From Candidatus Aminicenantota bacterium (lineage in GTDB: Bacteria; Acidobacteriota; Aminicenantia; JAMOAD01): a stretch of 64,000 nucleotides of DNA. A model generated the notes under the pieces. It worked only from the letters and a program-made list of their open reading frames with translations, was not told the origin of the DNA and ran no database searches. Positions within the stretch are counted from its first letter, which is position 1. Each line of letters starts with the position of its first letter. The stretch lies in assembly GCA_027061995.1 (NCBI GenBank), contig JAMOUT010000075.1, positions 56,290-120,289 on the forward strand. The letters are read 5' to 3'. Below are positions 7,288-16,313 of the stretch, piece after piece. Both the position numbers and the translations under genes were made by a program.

Positions 7288-9282
7288 TTATTTTTTTCTC
7301 CAAATCGATTGTTTTCGTTTAACAAGCTCTTCTATGGGAACTCCCAATTTAACAAGGGTGTTTTTTATTGATATTTTAAGATCGGGAATAGATTGATTAT
7401 AAAGTTCCATAAGCAATGGTTTTGCTTCCGTAATATTCAGCAGGGTAATCAAATCCAATAAAACCACTCTTGTTTCTCTCTTTTGAAAAGGATTTTTCAT
7501 CTCATTAAGGAGATATTTTTTTATAAACTCCTTTTCCCTTTGTTTTAAAATAGAACTATCTTTTCTCAAAATTTCCCTGACTTTGAATATTATATTTTTA
7601 TCTGTTTTTAATTTATTTATCGTAAGTATAAGTTCCTCTCTTAGTGTTTTCTTAAATTCAAGGTTTTTATATCTTTTTTCCATCTCTTTTTCAACATCCT
7701 TAATCATCCTTATTATATCCGTCATATCTTTTGATAGATTTAACAAAAGCTTTTGTTTATCTTTTAATTCCCCTATTATAAGTTTTTTTTGTTGTTTGGA
7801 GGAAAGAGGAAATTCTTTTAGAGTTATTAAGATTAGGATTAGAGCCTGCTCCTCAAATATATCCTCAAACAGTATGAGTAATAAGTCAAGAATGGTGTTT
7901 TTTTGTTTTTCGGAAAGAGATTTTTCCGAAAGAAGTTTCCGCATGATAGTTATTACCGTAATGATAACCCCTTTTAAAGACCCTTTTCCCCGTTTTTCCA
8001 TAAGCTTGTTAAGTAGGGTTATGATATTATCCGTGTTTTCCCCTTTATAATATATTTTTAAAGCCTCCCTTTTGAATTCTGAAGATAAATTTCCGAATAA
8101 AAGTTTTTCTATGATTTTACCTGTATTAGGATAATCAACCTTTTTAAGATACTCTGTTAAAGATAAAATAATTTCATCATTTTCCTCTTCAAAAAAATAA
8201 TCGAGAAGTTCTTTTTGTATTAAAATCTTTTGCTTAATAGCTGTATCAATAATATCTTTTTTTAAACCGGTAGGTAAATTTTTCAATTCCCGAATAAAAT
8301 CATCCTCTATATTATTATAATATATTTTGAAAAAAGCTTGCTTAACAAGTAAAGGGGTCATTGTTTTAAAAGCATCTTTTAATATCTGAACAACCCACTC
8401 CTCCTTTGATTCCGGGAGATGTTTTAATGTAAGGAATTTATTATCATTGGATTCTGAAGAAAAAATACGGATGTAATAATTTTTATATCTCTCTTTCTGA
8501 AAAGGAAGATACGCATACGGTTCCATTAAGCTGAAAATTTCATCATATCTTGTCTTCATCTGTTCATAAAAAGAGAGAAGCTCTCTCTCTTTATCCTTGC
8601 AACATAGAAACGAGAGGGAATAAACCAATCTGCTCTTGTATTCTATACCAATGTTTTTATCTATCAATTTTTCAATCGTCTTTTTTATAAATTCAAATAT
8701 TTTTTCATCACAAAGACCTGTTTTTATAATAATCTGTAAAGCGGCTTCCCTAATTTCCTCATTCTCTTCTAATATAAGGGGAAGAACGCAGGGGATAATC
8801 TTTTTGTCGGGATTTTCTTCAAAATATTCGCAAGCTTTATAAAACAGAACTTTATCTTCCCTTTCAGATAAAAGAACTCTTAACATTCTTATATTTTTGT
8901 TTTTATAAATATTGTTTAATGATTGTTGAATTAGAGACCGGTTCTTACCTGTGTTTTGCTTTTTCAAATTTAATAAAAAAGATTCTGTTTCATATGATAT
9001 CATATTGGAAATAGTATTGATTGATATCAGATATAATTGTTTGTTATCGGTTTCAATTATAAACTTTTTCAAATATTTAAAAAAAAATTGATCTTTAAGC
9101 TCTTTTATTGTTAACAACAATAATTCTTTTAAATAAAGGGGAGTGCCCGAATGAAGCAGTAAATGAGCAACCTCTCTTTTTAATGAATTCGAGTGTTTGA
9201 TCACTTCCGACAAATCTTTTATAAAATTATCCTTTGAATATTCAAAATAATTGGTTATAAGATGGGTAAATTGTTTTTTCAA
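7288..9282 (-). CDS. HEAT-like helical repeat protein, partner of CheA
   Basis: A 664-residue, Lys/Glu/Leu-rich soluble protein built almost wholly of amphipathic helices. Repeating units such as ILEENEEIREAALQIIIKTG and the C-terminal TRVVLLDLITLLNITEAKPLLMELYNQSIPDLKISIKNTLVKLG look like HEAT/ARM repeats; a coiled-coil stretch lies around residues 515-545. No catalytic motif or signal peptide is seen. The gene starts inside the last codons of cheA (4-nt overlap), so the two proteins are made together. A scaffold or adaptor for a CheA complex is the most likely role (inference). HEAT repeats also occur with chemosensory genes in other bacteria, but no specific orthologue is recognised. Confidence 0.7.
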   Translation of the reverse strand: MKKQFTHLITNYFEYSKDNFIKDLSEVIKHSNSLKREVAHLLLHSGTPLYLKELLLLTIKELKDQFFFKYLKKFIIETDNKQLYLISINTISNMISYETESFLLNLKKQNTGKNRSLIQQSLNNIYKNKNIRMLRVLLSEREDKVLFYKACEYFEENPDKKIIPCVLPLILEENEEIREAALQIIIKTGLCDEKIFEFIKKTIEKLIDKNIGIEYKSRLVYSLSFLCCKDKERELLSFYEQMKTRYDEIFSLMEPYAYLPFQKERYKNYYIRIFSSESNDNKFLTLKHLPESKEEWVVQILKDAFKTMTPLLVKQAFFKIYYNNIEDDFIRELKNLPTGLKKDIIDTAIKQKILIQKELLDYFFEEENDEIILSLTEYLKKVDYPNTGKIIEKLLFGNLSSEFKREALKIYYKGENTDNIITLLNKLMEKRGKGSLKGVIITVITIMRKLLSEKSLSEKQKNTILDLLLILFEDIFEEQALILILITLKEFPLSSKQQKKLIIGELKDKQKLLLNLSKDMTDIIRMIKDVEKEMEKRYKNLEFKKTLREELILTINKLKTDKNIIFKVREILRKDSSILKQREKEFIKKYLLNEMKNPFQKRETRVVLLDLITLLNITEAKPLLMELYNQSIPDLKISIKNTLVKLGVPIEELVKRKQSIWRKK

Positions 9283-11180
9283 GATGGTAGTTTTTTTTCT
9301 CCCGCAAGAGTAGCCACATCCATTATTAAGGTTACTTTACCATCTCCCATAATTGTGGCTCCGGATATACCTTTTGTTTTTTTAAGAAAATCACCGAGAG
9401 GCTTTATCACTATCTCTTCTTGTCCCAACAGATTATCTACAATCAACCCAATCTTTTTTTCCGCTGATTTTACAACAACAACATAGGGGTTATCCAACTC
9501 TTTATCAAAACTTATGTTAAAATATTGATTCACCCTTAATAGCGGAAGAACTTCATCCCTAAGTTTTAAAACCTCTGTTCCCTCAATAGTTCTTATTCTA
9601 TCTTTTTTTATCCTTATTGTTTCCACGACAACCGCAAGGGGGATTGCAAATCTTTCGGTTGAAACTTTCACCAATAGGGATTGGATTATCGCAAGAGTTA
9701 AAGGAAGTTTTAATATCATTTCCGTTCCTTCTCCGGGAGTGGAATCCACATCAATCGCACCATTAATTTTTTTTACATTTGTTTTAACAACATCCATTCC
9801 CACCCCTCTTCCCGATACATTGGTTACTTTTTGAGCGGTTGAAAATCCCGGGCTAAATATGAAATTTATTATCTCTTTATTGCTCATTCCCTCTATCTTA
9901 TCGGGAGTAGTTAAATTTCTTTCAATTGCTTTTTCTTTGATTCTTTCGATGTTCATCCCTTTTCCATCATCTTTAACCGAAATTAATATAAAACTGCCCT
10001 CCTGTTTTGCCGTTAACCATATTTTCCCTTTTCGTGATTTCCCGAGCTTTTCCCTTTCTTCGGGAGACTCAAGCCCATGATCTATGGAATTTCTAATAAT
10101 GTGAACAAGTGGATCATTTAATTCCTCAATCACCGATTTATCAAGCTCTGTTTCTTCGCCCGATATGATTAATTCAACCTCTTTATTCATTTTTCTTGAT
10201 AAATCACGAACAATTCGTGGGAATTTATTAAAAACCCTCCCTACGGGAATCATTCTCATCTTTAACACGGCAAGCTGTAATTGGGTTGTTATGAAATTCA
10301 GATCATCGGCAATTGATACGAGCTGCTCTTCAAGAAGAGCTTCAGTGCCACCGTCCACTCCTGATACTATCCTTTTTACTATATCCACCAATCTGTTTCT
10401 TTGAAAAACAAGTTCACCGATTTGATTCATCAGGTTATCAAGTCTGTTGACATCAACCCTGATGGTTTTTGTTTCTATTTTTTCTTTATGCTTTTTTTCC
10501 CCTTTCTTCTGCTCTTTTAAAACTTTCTTAAGATCCTCTTCCTTTATTACTTTTTTTTCAACAAGAATCTCTCCGAGTTTTTTTTGTTCTTTATGAGCTT
10601 CAAGAATATCCTTAGGGGTCGCTAAGTTTTTTTCAATCAGGATTTCACCGAGCATCTTAGGGGTATCTTCCTCCTCTTTTTTCTCCGCCTCTTTTTTCTC
10701 CTCCCCTTTTTTTTCCTCTTTTAAATCGGGCACCTCGGGTATCGCGGGAGTTTCCTCAACCTCTTTATTCTGTTTTTCCTGCTCCTCCTTTAGAACGGTT
10801 TCAAGTCTTTTAACTATTTCCTCTATTTCAACATTTTCTTCCCTTGTTTCCGATATACTATCAAAAAGGGCTTTAATCATATCCACCCCTTCCAATATCA
10901 CATCCATAAGTTTCGGGGTTAATATTATCTCCTCTTTTCTTAATTTATTAAGTATGTCCTCGGTTCTGTGAGCAACCTTGGTTATTTTTTCAAAACCGAG
11001 AAAACCTGAAGTTCCTTTGATAGTATGAATTCCTCTGAAAATTCTATTTAAAAGGTCATTATCATCCGGTGTTTCTTCGAGGGTAACCAAGTCCTGGTCA
11101 AGACTGTTTAGAATATCTTCTGTTTCCTGTAAAAAATCAACAATAATTTCTTCCATTTCATTGCCCATATCTTCTCCCAT
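9279..11180 (-). CDS. cheA: Chemosensory histidine kinase CheA (no P2; T2SSE-N-like linker)
   Basis: A 633-residue CheA. Domain order: HPt domain with phospho-acceptor His52 (HTIKGTSGFLG), an acidic linker rich in E and K, a pair of short repeats LGEIL[IV]EK-x-[IL]xxxDILEA/DLKKV..EQKK (about 165-225) resembling the N-terminal domain of GspE/PilB ATPases, the dimerisation domain, the ATPase domain (HIIRNSIDHGLE, DDGKGM, GRGVGMDVV, GEGTEM) and a C-terminal CheW-like domain. A typical CheY/CheB-binding P2 domain is not visible. No MCP, CheY, CheB or CheR is nearby, so it may drive an alternative output such as pili or gliding rather than flagella. It has a strong promoter and AGGAGG ribosome site. 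Confidence 0.92.
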   Translation of the reverse strand: MGEDMGNEMEEIIVDFLQETEDILNSLDQDLVTLEETPDDNDLLNRIFRGIHTIKGTSGFLGFEKITKVAHRTEDILNKLRKEEIILTPKLMDVILEGVDMIKALFDSISETREENVEIEEIVKRLETVLKEEQEKQNKEVEETPAIPEVPDLKEEKKGEEKKEAEKKEEEDTPKMLGEILIEKNLATPKDILEAHKEQKKLGEILVEKKVIKEEDLKKVLKEQKKGEKKHKEKIETKTIRVDVNRLDNLMNQIGELVFQRNRLVDIVKRIVSGVDGGTEALLEEQLVSIADDLNFITTQLQLAVLKMRMIPVGRVFNKFPRIVRDLSRKMNKEVELIISGEETELDKSVIEELNDPLVHIIRNSIDHGLESPEEREKLGKSRKGKIWLTAKQEGSFILISVKDDGKGMNIERIKEKAIERNLTTPDKIEGMSNKEIINFIFSPGFSTAQKVTNVSGRGVGMDVVKTNVKKINGAIDVDSTPGEGTEMILKLPLTLAIIQSLLVKVSTERFAIPLAVVVETIRIKKDRIRTIEGTEVLKLRDEVLPLLRVNQYFNISFDKELDNPYVVVVKSAEKKIGLIVDNLLGQEEIVIKPLGDFLKKTKGISGATIMGDGKVTLIMDVATLAGEKKLPS

Positions 11181-11205
11181 GATAACCTCCTTTGTTTAAT
11201 TTAAA

Positions 11206-11234
11206 ATTATGCAACTTTCTTTTTTCTTTGTCAA
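11206..11234 (-). promoter_or_regulatory. Sigma70-type promoter of cheA
   Basis: On the minus strand TTGACA (11229-11234) is followed after 17 bp by CATAAT (11206-11211), 26 bp before the cheA start at 11180. An AGGAGG ribosome site lies between. Confidence 0.7.
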
Positions 11235-11388
11235 GCAACTTTTATTTACCCTAAAAAATCTGATAAGGGGTTTAAAAGTTTCCCGCTTGTTAAATGTTTG
11301 GTTTTTACCCCAAAACCTCGAATAAGAGAATAAATTACAGGAAAAGCCGGTTATTGACTTTTATAAATAATACTCATATAATTTTTTC

Positions 11389-12819
11389 ATGAGCCTAAAG
11401 AGCAAGCTTATGATAGTTTTGATTTTACCATACATTATTATAGGGGGTATTATCATACTGTACTTTCTTAACTATAATATAAAAATTGACAGGGAAAATA
11501 AAAAACTAATTCTTGATTCGCAGGGAGAGATATTACTGGAATTATTAAAACCCCACATAATAAACAATCAAATGGAAGCTATTGACGAGATATTAACAAA
11601 TAGTTCTTATGTTAAAGATATCAATGTTTTATTGAAGTATGATAAAATATATTATAAGGGGGATGCAAAAGAGTATAAAAGAGCTTTGGGAATTTTAAAA
11701 GGTAAAATTGATAAAAAAGAGTTGAAGAATTACCTATATATGGTAAAACCGATTAAAATAACTTATTCCGATCATGTTTGGGGAAAGATTATTTTATTAA
11801 AAAAAACCCCCCCTTCTTTACTTTATCATTCGCTAAAACATAATCTCAAATTCCCAGCTTTTTTAAGCTTTCTAATTATCTCTTTTTATATCTTATACAT
11901 CTCTTATCTTTTTTCCCCTCTGACACAAATTAAAAAAGATGTCCTCAAGATAATGAAACAGGAGAAAGATAGTTTATCTCCAATCAAAAAAAATCATAGT
12001 GAGTTTTGCACTTTATCCGAAGCAATAAATAACCTAATTAAGGAAAATATGAAGAAACAAAAACTTTTATTGAAAAAAACAAATTCCCTGAAAGAAGAAG
12101 TGGATAAAAAAACCGAGAAAATGGTGCTATTGGTTAAAGAACAGATGAAAAAAACAGGGGAATTAAACAAACTTCAAAGAGATTACTATATTGCCCAAAA
12201 AAACAGTTCCCTGTATAATTTAATGTCGGGTTTGGCGCATGAGATTAATAATCCGTTAACAATGGTGGTTGGTAATTTTGAATATTTATTATACAAAAAG
12301 AATATTCCTGAAGATTTAAAAGAATGGATTAAAAGAAAAAGTGAAGATTTGTTTGCCATTAAAGAAATTTTACAAAAAGCTATTCAAGTTAATACGGAAA
12401 AAGAATCCGAGCCTCTTTTTCAACTAACGGGTTTTATCAACAAGTTATCAAGAACCCAGAAAAATTTTGAGATATATAATTGCAAACGACCGATATATAT
12501 TGAATTTCCCGATAGCTCAATTAATTTGGAAATTGAATTTGAGAATTTTTTTAATATTATACAATCAACAAAACCAAAAAAAGTCAAGATTATTTTCAAA
12601 CAAAAAGACAATAGGGTATCTATGTATATCATTATAAACTATAATAAATATATTGACGAGATAGATTTCAGAATGATTTTATCAAAACATATAATCATTC
12701 TCAGTTCATTGGGGGATATAAATTTTGAATTCAAAGATAACCGTGTGAAAATAATTCTTGACATTGAATCTTTGAAAGGAGGTAAGAATGGAGGATATAT
12801 TAATAACGGGAAAAAATGA
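11389..12819 (+). CDS. Kinase-like membrane sensor with H-box but no recognisable ATPase domain
   Basis: A 476-residue protein. Membrane helix 1 (about 7-27), an extracytoplasmic region (about 28-150), membrane helix 2 (about 153-176), a HAMP-like linker, a coiled coil (about 215-270), then an H-box GLAHEINNPLTMVVGN with His284. The remaining 190 residues, where the HATPase domain should be, show none of the N, G1, F or G2 boxes of histidine kinases. Its 3' end overlaps the CheV-type gene by 32 nt. It is therefore likely either a catalytically dead kinase serving as sensor/scaffold, or a phospho-acceptor for another kinase, possibly CheA across the divergent promoter (inference). Confidence 0.7.
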   Translation: MSLKSKLMIVLILPYIIIGGIIILYFLNYNIKIDRENKKLILDSQGEILLELLKPHIINNQMEAIDEILTNSSYVKDINVLLKYDKIYYKGDAKEYKRALGILKGKIDKKELKNYLYMVKPIKITYSDHVWGKIILLKKTPPSLLYHSLKHNLKFPAFLSFLIISFYILYISYLFSPLTQIKKDVLKIMKQEKDSLSPIKKNHSEFCTLSEAINNLIKENMKKQKLLLKKTNSLKEEVDKKTEKMVLLVKEQMKKTGELNKLQRDYYIAQKNSSLYNLMSGLAHEINNPLTMVVGNFEYLLYKKNIPEDLKEWIKRKSEDLFAIKEILQKAIQVNTEKESEPLFQLTGFINKLSRTQKNFEIYNCKRPIYIEFPDSSINLEIEFENFFNIIQSTKPKKVKIIFKQKDNRVSMYIIINYNKYIDEIDFRMILSKHIIILSSLGDINFEFKDNRVKIILDIESLKGGKNGGYINNGKK

Positions 12820-13693
12820 GATAGAGATCATACTATTTCATGTTAACGATAAAAATTATGCAATAAATGTATCTAAGGTCAGAGAGATTCTGAATTTTAT
12901 CCCATATACACGAATTCCGCTCACACCTCCGGCAGTCCTCGGAATGATAAAATCAAGAGATGATGTTCTCCCACTTATTAGCTTAAGAAAATATTTTAAT
13001 GAGCCTGAGGAAAAAGAGGAAAACTCCAAGATTATAATAACGGATTTTTTTAATATGAAAATAGGTTTTCTTGTGGATGGAGTTCAGAAACTCTTTAGAG
13101 TTGGTTGGCAACAGATTCAACCCCCTCCCGAAATAGGGGATAACTCGGTAGCAATAGGTATCATCAAGGTCGAAGATAAAATCATTCATATGATTGATTT
13201 TGAAAAAATCGTCATTGACATTAATCCATTACTTGCTTTCAAAGGTGATGATTCAATGGTAAAGGAATACAAAAATAAAAAAGTTTGTATTGCGGAAGAT
13301 TCAAAAACAACAAGAAAACTACTTGAAGACCACCTTAAAAACAAAGGATTTAATAAAGTTTCAAGCTTTGCAGACGGTAAAAAAACGCTGGATTATTTCA
13401 GAGAAATCGCAAAAAATATCGGAGAAAATTCGCAAGAAAACATTGAAATTCCCGATATTTTAATAACAGATATTGAAATGCCGTTAATGGACGGATACAC
13501 TCTTATAAAAAACATTAGAGAGATATCAGTTTACCAGAATCTTCCGATAATTATCTTTTCATCAATTTCAACCCCCGAGATTCACTATAAAAAAGATATA
13601 GTCGGAGCTGATGCACATATAACAAAATATGAACTTGATAATCTGGATAGCCTTATTAAATTATTACTTCTTAAAAAAGCCAAGGAAAGTTAA
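12788..13693 (+). CDS. cheV: CheV-type coupling protein (CheW + receiver)
   Basis: A 301-residue protein with an N-terminal CheW domain (residues about 12-150; IEIILFHVNDKNYAINVSKV, PAVLGMIKSRDDVLPLISL) and a C-terminal receiver domain (about 160-301; VCIAEDSKTTRKLL, acceptor Asp in LITDIEMPLMDGY, IIIFSS, ITKYEL). CheV proteins couple receptors to CheA and are tuned by phosphorylation. Its AAAGGAGG ribosome site lies inside the preceding kinase-like gene and the coding regions overlap by 32 nt in different frames, so the two are tightly coupled. The natural partner is the CheA encoded 1.6 kb away on the other strand. Confidence 0.88.
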   Translation: MEDILITGKNEIEIILFHVNDKNYAINVSKVREILNFIPYTRIPLTPPAVLGMIKSRDDVLPLISLRKYFNEPEEKEENSKIIITDFFNMKIGFLVDGVQKLFRVGWQQIQPPPEIGDNSVAIGIIKVEDKIIHMIDFEKIVIDINPLLAFKGDDSMVKEYKNKKVCIAEDSKTTRKLLEDHLKNKGFNKVSSFADGKKTLDYFREIAKNIGENSQENIEIPDILITDIEMPLMDGYTLIKNIREISVYQNLPIIIFSSISTPEIHYKKDIVGADAHITKYELDNLDSLIKLLLLKKAKES

Positions 13694-14164
13694 TCAGAAA
13701 CCTATCCCTATCGTGGCACCTAAGATCATCCCTTTGTTAAACAATGCATTAAAAGGGGTAATGAGATAAACTCTTAACATTGAATTTTTACTTTTAAATC
13801 CTGCATTTAATTTTAATGCAAAATCCGTGTGCCCTCCGGAAGATTTATCTGTTATTAAAAACCATTTTGTTAATCCTCCTCCGACAAATATACCATCAAA
13901 ATTCAAATTAGCAAGAATGGCTCCTTCAAACCAAAAAGTATCGAATTTCATCTTATATGTTATGGCATTTAGTTCGGGCGAGATGGAAAACGAATCACTA
14001 ACAGGCAAATCAAAGCTTGAGCCTATTGTCCAAAAATATGGATCAAAGGAAAAAGAATCATCAGTTAGAATTCCTCCGTTGAAATATATATGCCCTCTGC
14101 CGGCATTAAGAAAAGTGGGAAAAATAAGAAGTAATACAATAACCAAAAGAATATATCTCTTCAT
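13694..14164 (-). CDS. Small predicted outer-membrane beta-barrel protein
   Basis: A 156-residue protein with a clear signal peptide (YILLVIVLLLIFPTFLNA). The mature part alternates hydrophobic and polar residues in about eight strands and ends in Phe (ATIGIGF), as outer-membrane barrels do. No enzymatic motif or named family is recognised. It has its own strong promoter (TTGACT-17-TATATT) and GGAGG ribosome site, and converges with the CheV-type gene, with no spacing between the stops. Confidence 0.6.
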   Translation of the reverse strand: MKRYILLVIVLLLIFPTFLNAGRGHIYFNGGILTDDSFSFDPYFWTIGSSFDLPVSDSFSISPELNAITYKMKFDTFWFEGAILANLNFDGIFVGGGLTKWFLITDKSSGGHTDFALKLNAGFKSKNSMLRVYLITPFNALFNKGMILGATIGIGF

Positions 14165-14190
14165 ATTGCCTCCTGATTAATTAATATAAG

Positions 14191-14219
14191 AATATATAGA
14201 AAAGATTGCAAAAAGTCAA
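14191..14219 (-). promoter_or_regulatory. Promoter of the small barrel protein gene
   Basis: On the minus strand TTGACT (14214-14219), 17 bp, TATATT (14191-14196), 27 bp upstream of the start codon at 14164. The -35 element sits just outside the stop codon of the upstream diguanylate cyclase gene. Confidence 0.65.
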
Positions 14220-14228
14220 ATGTTCACA

Positions 14229-15446
14229 TCATAGTATTATAGCTTCCACTCTGTTTTTACCTTTTCTTTTAGCCGTATATAAAGCATCGTCGGCAGCTGA
14301 AATTAGTGCTTCACAGGAAACATCTTTTTGTGGAACCGTGGTTGCGACACCCAAACTTATAGTCATTGTTTCCCCGCTTGATGCTTTGGGAAAAGGGATT
14401 TTAAGATCAAGAATTTTTTTTCTTATTGTTTCCGCTATTTTTATAGCTTGTTCCGAGGGAGTACCATAAAAGACCAATAAAAATTCTTCCCCTCCGTATC
14501 TTGAAGCAAGATCACCAACTCTTCTTGTGCAATTGTCGAATATTTTTGAAATTCTTGCGAGAATTTCATCCCCCTTTTTATGACCTAAAGTATCGTTAAA
14601 AGTTTTAAAAAAATCAACATCTATCATTATTAGAGAGATAGGCACTTTATATCTTATCGCCCTTAACCATTCTTTCTTAAGAAACCCGTTAAAATACCTT
14701 CTGTTGGCAAGTTTTGTTAATGGATCTACCTGAGAAAGCTCTTTTAACTTCGCATTAGTTATCTCTAACTGTTTACTTTCAATTTCAACCAGGGAACTTA
14801 AAAGAAACAGTTTCCTTTGGTGTTTCTCAAATAAAAAACTTGAAATCATCCCTATAATATTAAAAAATATCAAGGAAAAAGTATTGCTTACAATAAAATT
14901 ATCTATTGGATGATAAAAAAGGATTGCCGCCCAATAATATAAAACAATTAAAGACCAACCCACAAACAAAGCATATTTAAACCGCAAACCAACGGCAACA
15001 TAGGCGAAAAGAAGGACAACGGTTAACCCCGAATAATAACGATGAGTCGGATCACGAACAATTATAATCATGGCAATTATGGATATCCCCGCTATCAATA
15101 AAAGCCAACTAAATAAGAGTTGTATTTGATTCTCTTTTTTCGCTCTCAATAATAAATAAACTCCTGTTAATAAAATGGGGGTAACCATTATATATCTCAA
15201 AAAGAAGAGTTGCATCAAATAATCGGAATAGATAAGAAAATCTAATATTCCGAATAACAGATAGATGAACACCCCAAGAATAATGGACTGCTTCATCACC
15301 TCTTTCATATGTTTAAAATAATAGTTTAAAAATTTCTTTTCGATTTTCTCGGAAAATGATAAAGAAAAGAACCCTTTACTTAACTCTTCTTTTATATTTT
15401 GTTTTTCCTGAATGAATTCTTTTTGCTCAATTTTTTGTTTATACAT
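14229..15446 (-). CDS. Membrane-bound diguanylate cyclase (GGDEF)
   Basis: A 405-residue protein. The N-terminal half has about six hydrophobic helices (residues 52-210) forming an uncharacterised membrane sensor; the C-terminal half is a GGDEF domain starting at VDPLTKLANRRYF. The active-site loop reads GGEEF (318-322) and is intact, and the inhibitory RxxD site (RVGD, 309-312) sits five residues before it, so feedback inhibition by c-di-GMP is expected. It makes c-di-GMP from GTP at the inner face of the cytoplasmic membrane. No degrading EAL or HD-GYP domain is nearby. Confidence 0.92.
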   Translation of the reverse strand: MYKQKIEQKEFIQEKQNIKEELSKGFFSLSFSEKIEKKFLNYYFKHMKEVMKQSIILGVFIYLLFGILDFLIYSDYLMQLFFLRYIMVTPILLTGVYLLLRAKKENQIQLLFSWLLLIAGISIIAMIIIVRDPTHRYYSGLTVVLLFAYVAVGLRFKYALFVGWSLIVLYYWAAILFYHPIDNFIVSNTFSLIFFNIIGMISSFLFEKHQRKLFLLSSLVEIESKQLEITNAKLKELSQVDPLTKLANRRYFNGFLKKEWLRAIRYKVPISLIMIDVDFFKTFNDTLGHKKGDEILARISKIFDNCTRRVGDLASRYGGEEFLLVFYGTPSEQAIKIAETIRKKILDLKIPFPKASSGETMTISLGVATTVPQKDVSCEALISAADDALYTAKRKGKNRVEAIIL

Positions 15447-15504
15447 TTTTCCCTTTTTTCTCGAAAACCTACAAAAATATAATTATCAAACTTAATATCA
15501 ATGA

Positions 15505-15897
15505 TTAAAGTTGTATTTGATAATACAATTTTCTTCTCCGAGGTCCATCGAATTCCGCAAAAAAAATCCCCCCCCATGTTCCGAGTTTAAGTTTCCCCTT
15601 TTCAAAAAAAACGAATAATTGATTTCCCACAATAATTGATTTTATATGAGAATCAGAATTCCCCTCCATATGCCTGTATCCCGCCCCATACGGAATAAGG
15701 TCGGCTAATTTTTTATTTATATCCAAACTAACAGCAGGATCGGCTGATTCATTAACAAAAATTCCGGCGGTTGTATGAGGAACAAAAAGAAAGATTATTC
15801 CTTTTCCAACAGAATTAATTAAGTTCCCAACTTGAGAACTTATGTTTATATTTTCAATCCTTTCCGAAGAAATTATATCTATTTCACCGTCTATCAC
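15505..15897 (-). CDS. YjbQ/UPF0047 family protein
   Basis: A 130-residue protein of the YjbQ family, at the usual size. Motifs seen: FVPHTTAGIFVNES, the His-containing YRHMEGNSDSHIKS and LKLGTWGGIFFAEFDGPRRRK. YjbQ proteins have been linked to phosphate transfer in thiamine-phosphate synthesis and to an unexplained conserved metal-binding role. The start is GTG, 2 nt after the exbD stop, so the two are cotranscribed. The functional link to ExbD is not evident. Confidence 0.85.
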   Translation of the reverse strand: MIDGEIDIISSERIENINISSQVGNLINSVGKGIIFLFVPHTTAGIFVNESADPAVSLDINKKLADLIPYGAGYRHMEGNSDSHIKSIIVGNQLFVFFEKGKLKLGTWGGIFFAEFDGPRRRKLYYQIQL

Positions 15898-15899
15898 GG

Positions 15900-16313
15900 T
15901 TATTCATCATATCTTTCAGGAACAATACCTATAACTTCCACGCCTGCACTTTTGGCAATGTCTATAATCTTTACTACCTCTCTATAAGGTAAATTTGAAT
16001 TAGCTCGAATAAAAATTGTTTTATCTTGTCTTGATTGATACACTTCTCTCAGTTTGCTTTGTAAAACTTCATAAGGAACCTTTTCTTGGTTAAGCATCAC
16101 ACTCATATCACCTTTCAATGAAAGGATAACAACGCTTTTGTTTGTTGGTCCGCCTCTATCCTGTGATGTTTCAGGGAGTTTTAAATCTATCCCTTTTTGA
16201 GTTGATGGTGTAATAACCATAAATATAACCAATAAAACTAATAAAATATCGATCAAAGGGACAACATTAGGATCCGATTTTGTAGATGTTGTTCCGCCAA
16301 CTGCCATACCCAT
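15900..16313 (-). CDS. exbD: ExbD/TolR family proton-channel protein without ExbB
   Basis: A 137-residue ExbD/TolR-type protein: a short cytoplasmic tail, one membrane helix with the essential Asp in PLIDILLVLLVIFMVI (Asp about residue 22), a KGIDLKLPE motif and a periplasmic domain with a typical VYQSRQDKTIFIRANSNLPYREVVKIIDIAKSAG end. ExbB-ExbD couples the proton gradient to TonB-dependent transport or, as TolQ-TolR, to envelope constriction. No exbB/tolQ lies next to it in this window; the TonB gene is 11 kb away. It has a strong promoter just upstream. Confidence 0.88.
   Translation of the reverse strand: MGMAVGGTTSTKSDPNVVPLIDILLVLLVIFMVITPSTQKGIDLKLPETSQDRGGPTNKSVVILSLKGDMSVMLNQEKVPYEVLQSKLREVYQSRQDKTIFIRANSNLPYREVVKIIDIAKSAGVEVIGIVPERYDE

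Noticed and set aside
7583-8050. A 155-codon open frame on the plus strand inside the HEAT-like gene
   Set aside because: It is the antisense of a Lys/Glu-rich coding region, with the Ser/Phe/Ile-rich composition of such shadows and no ribosome site.
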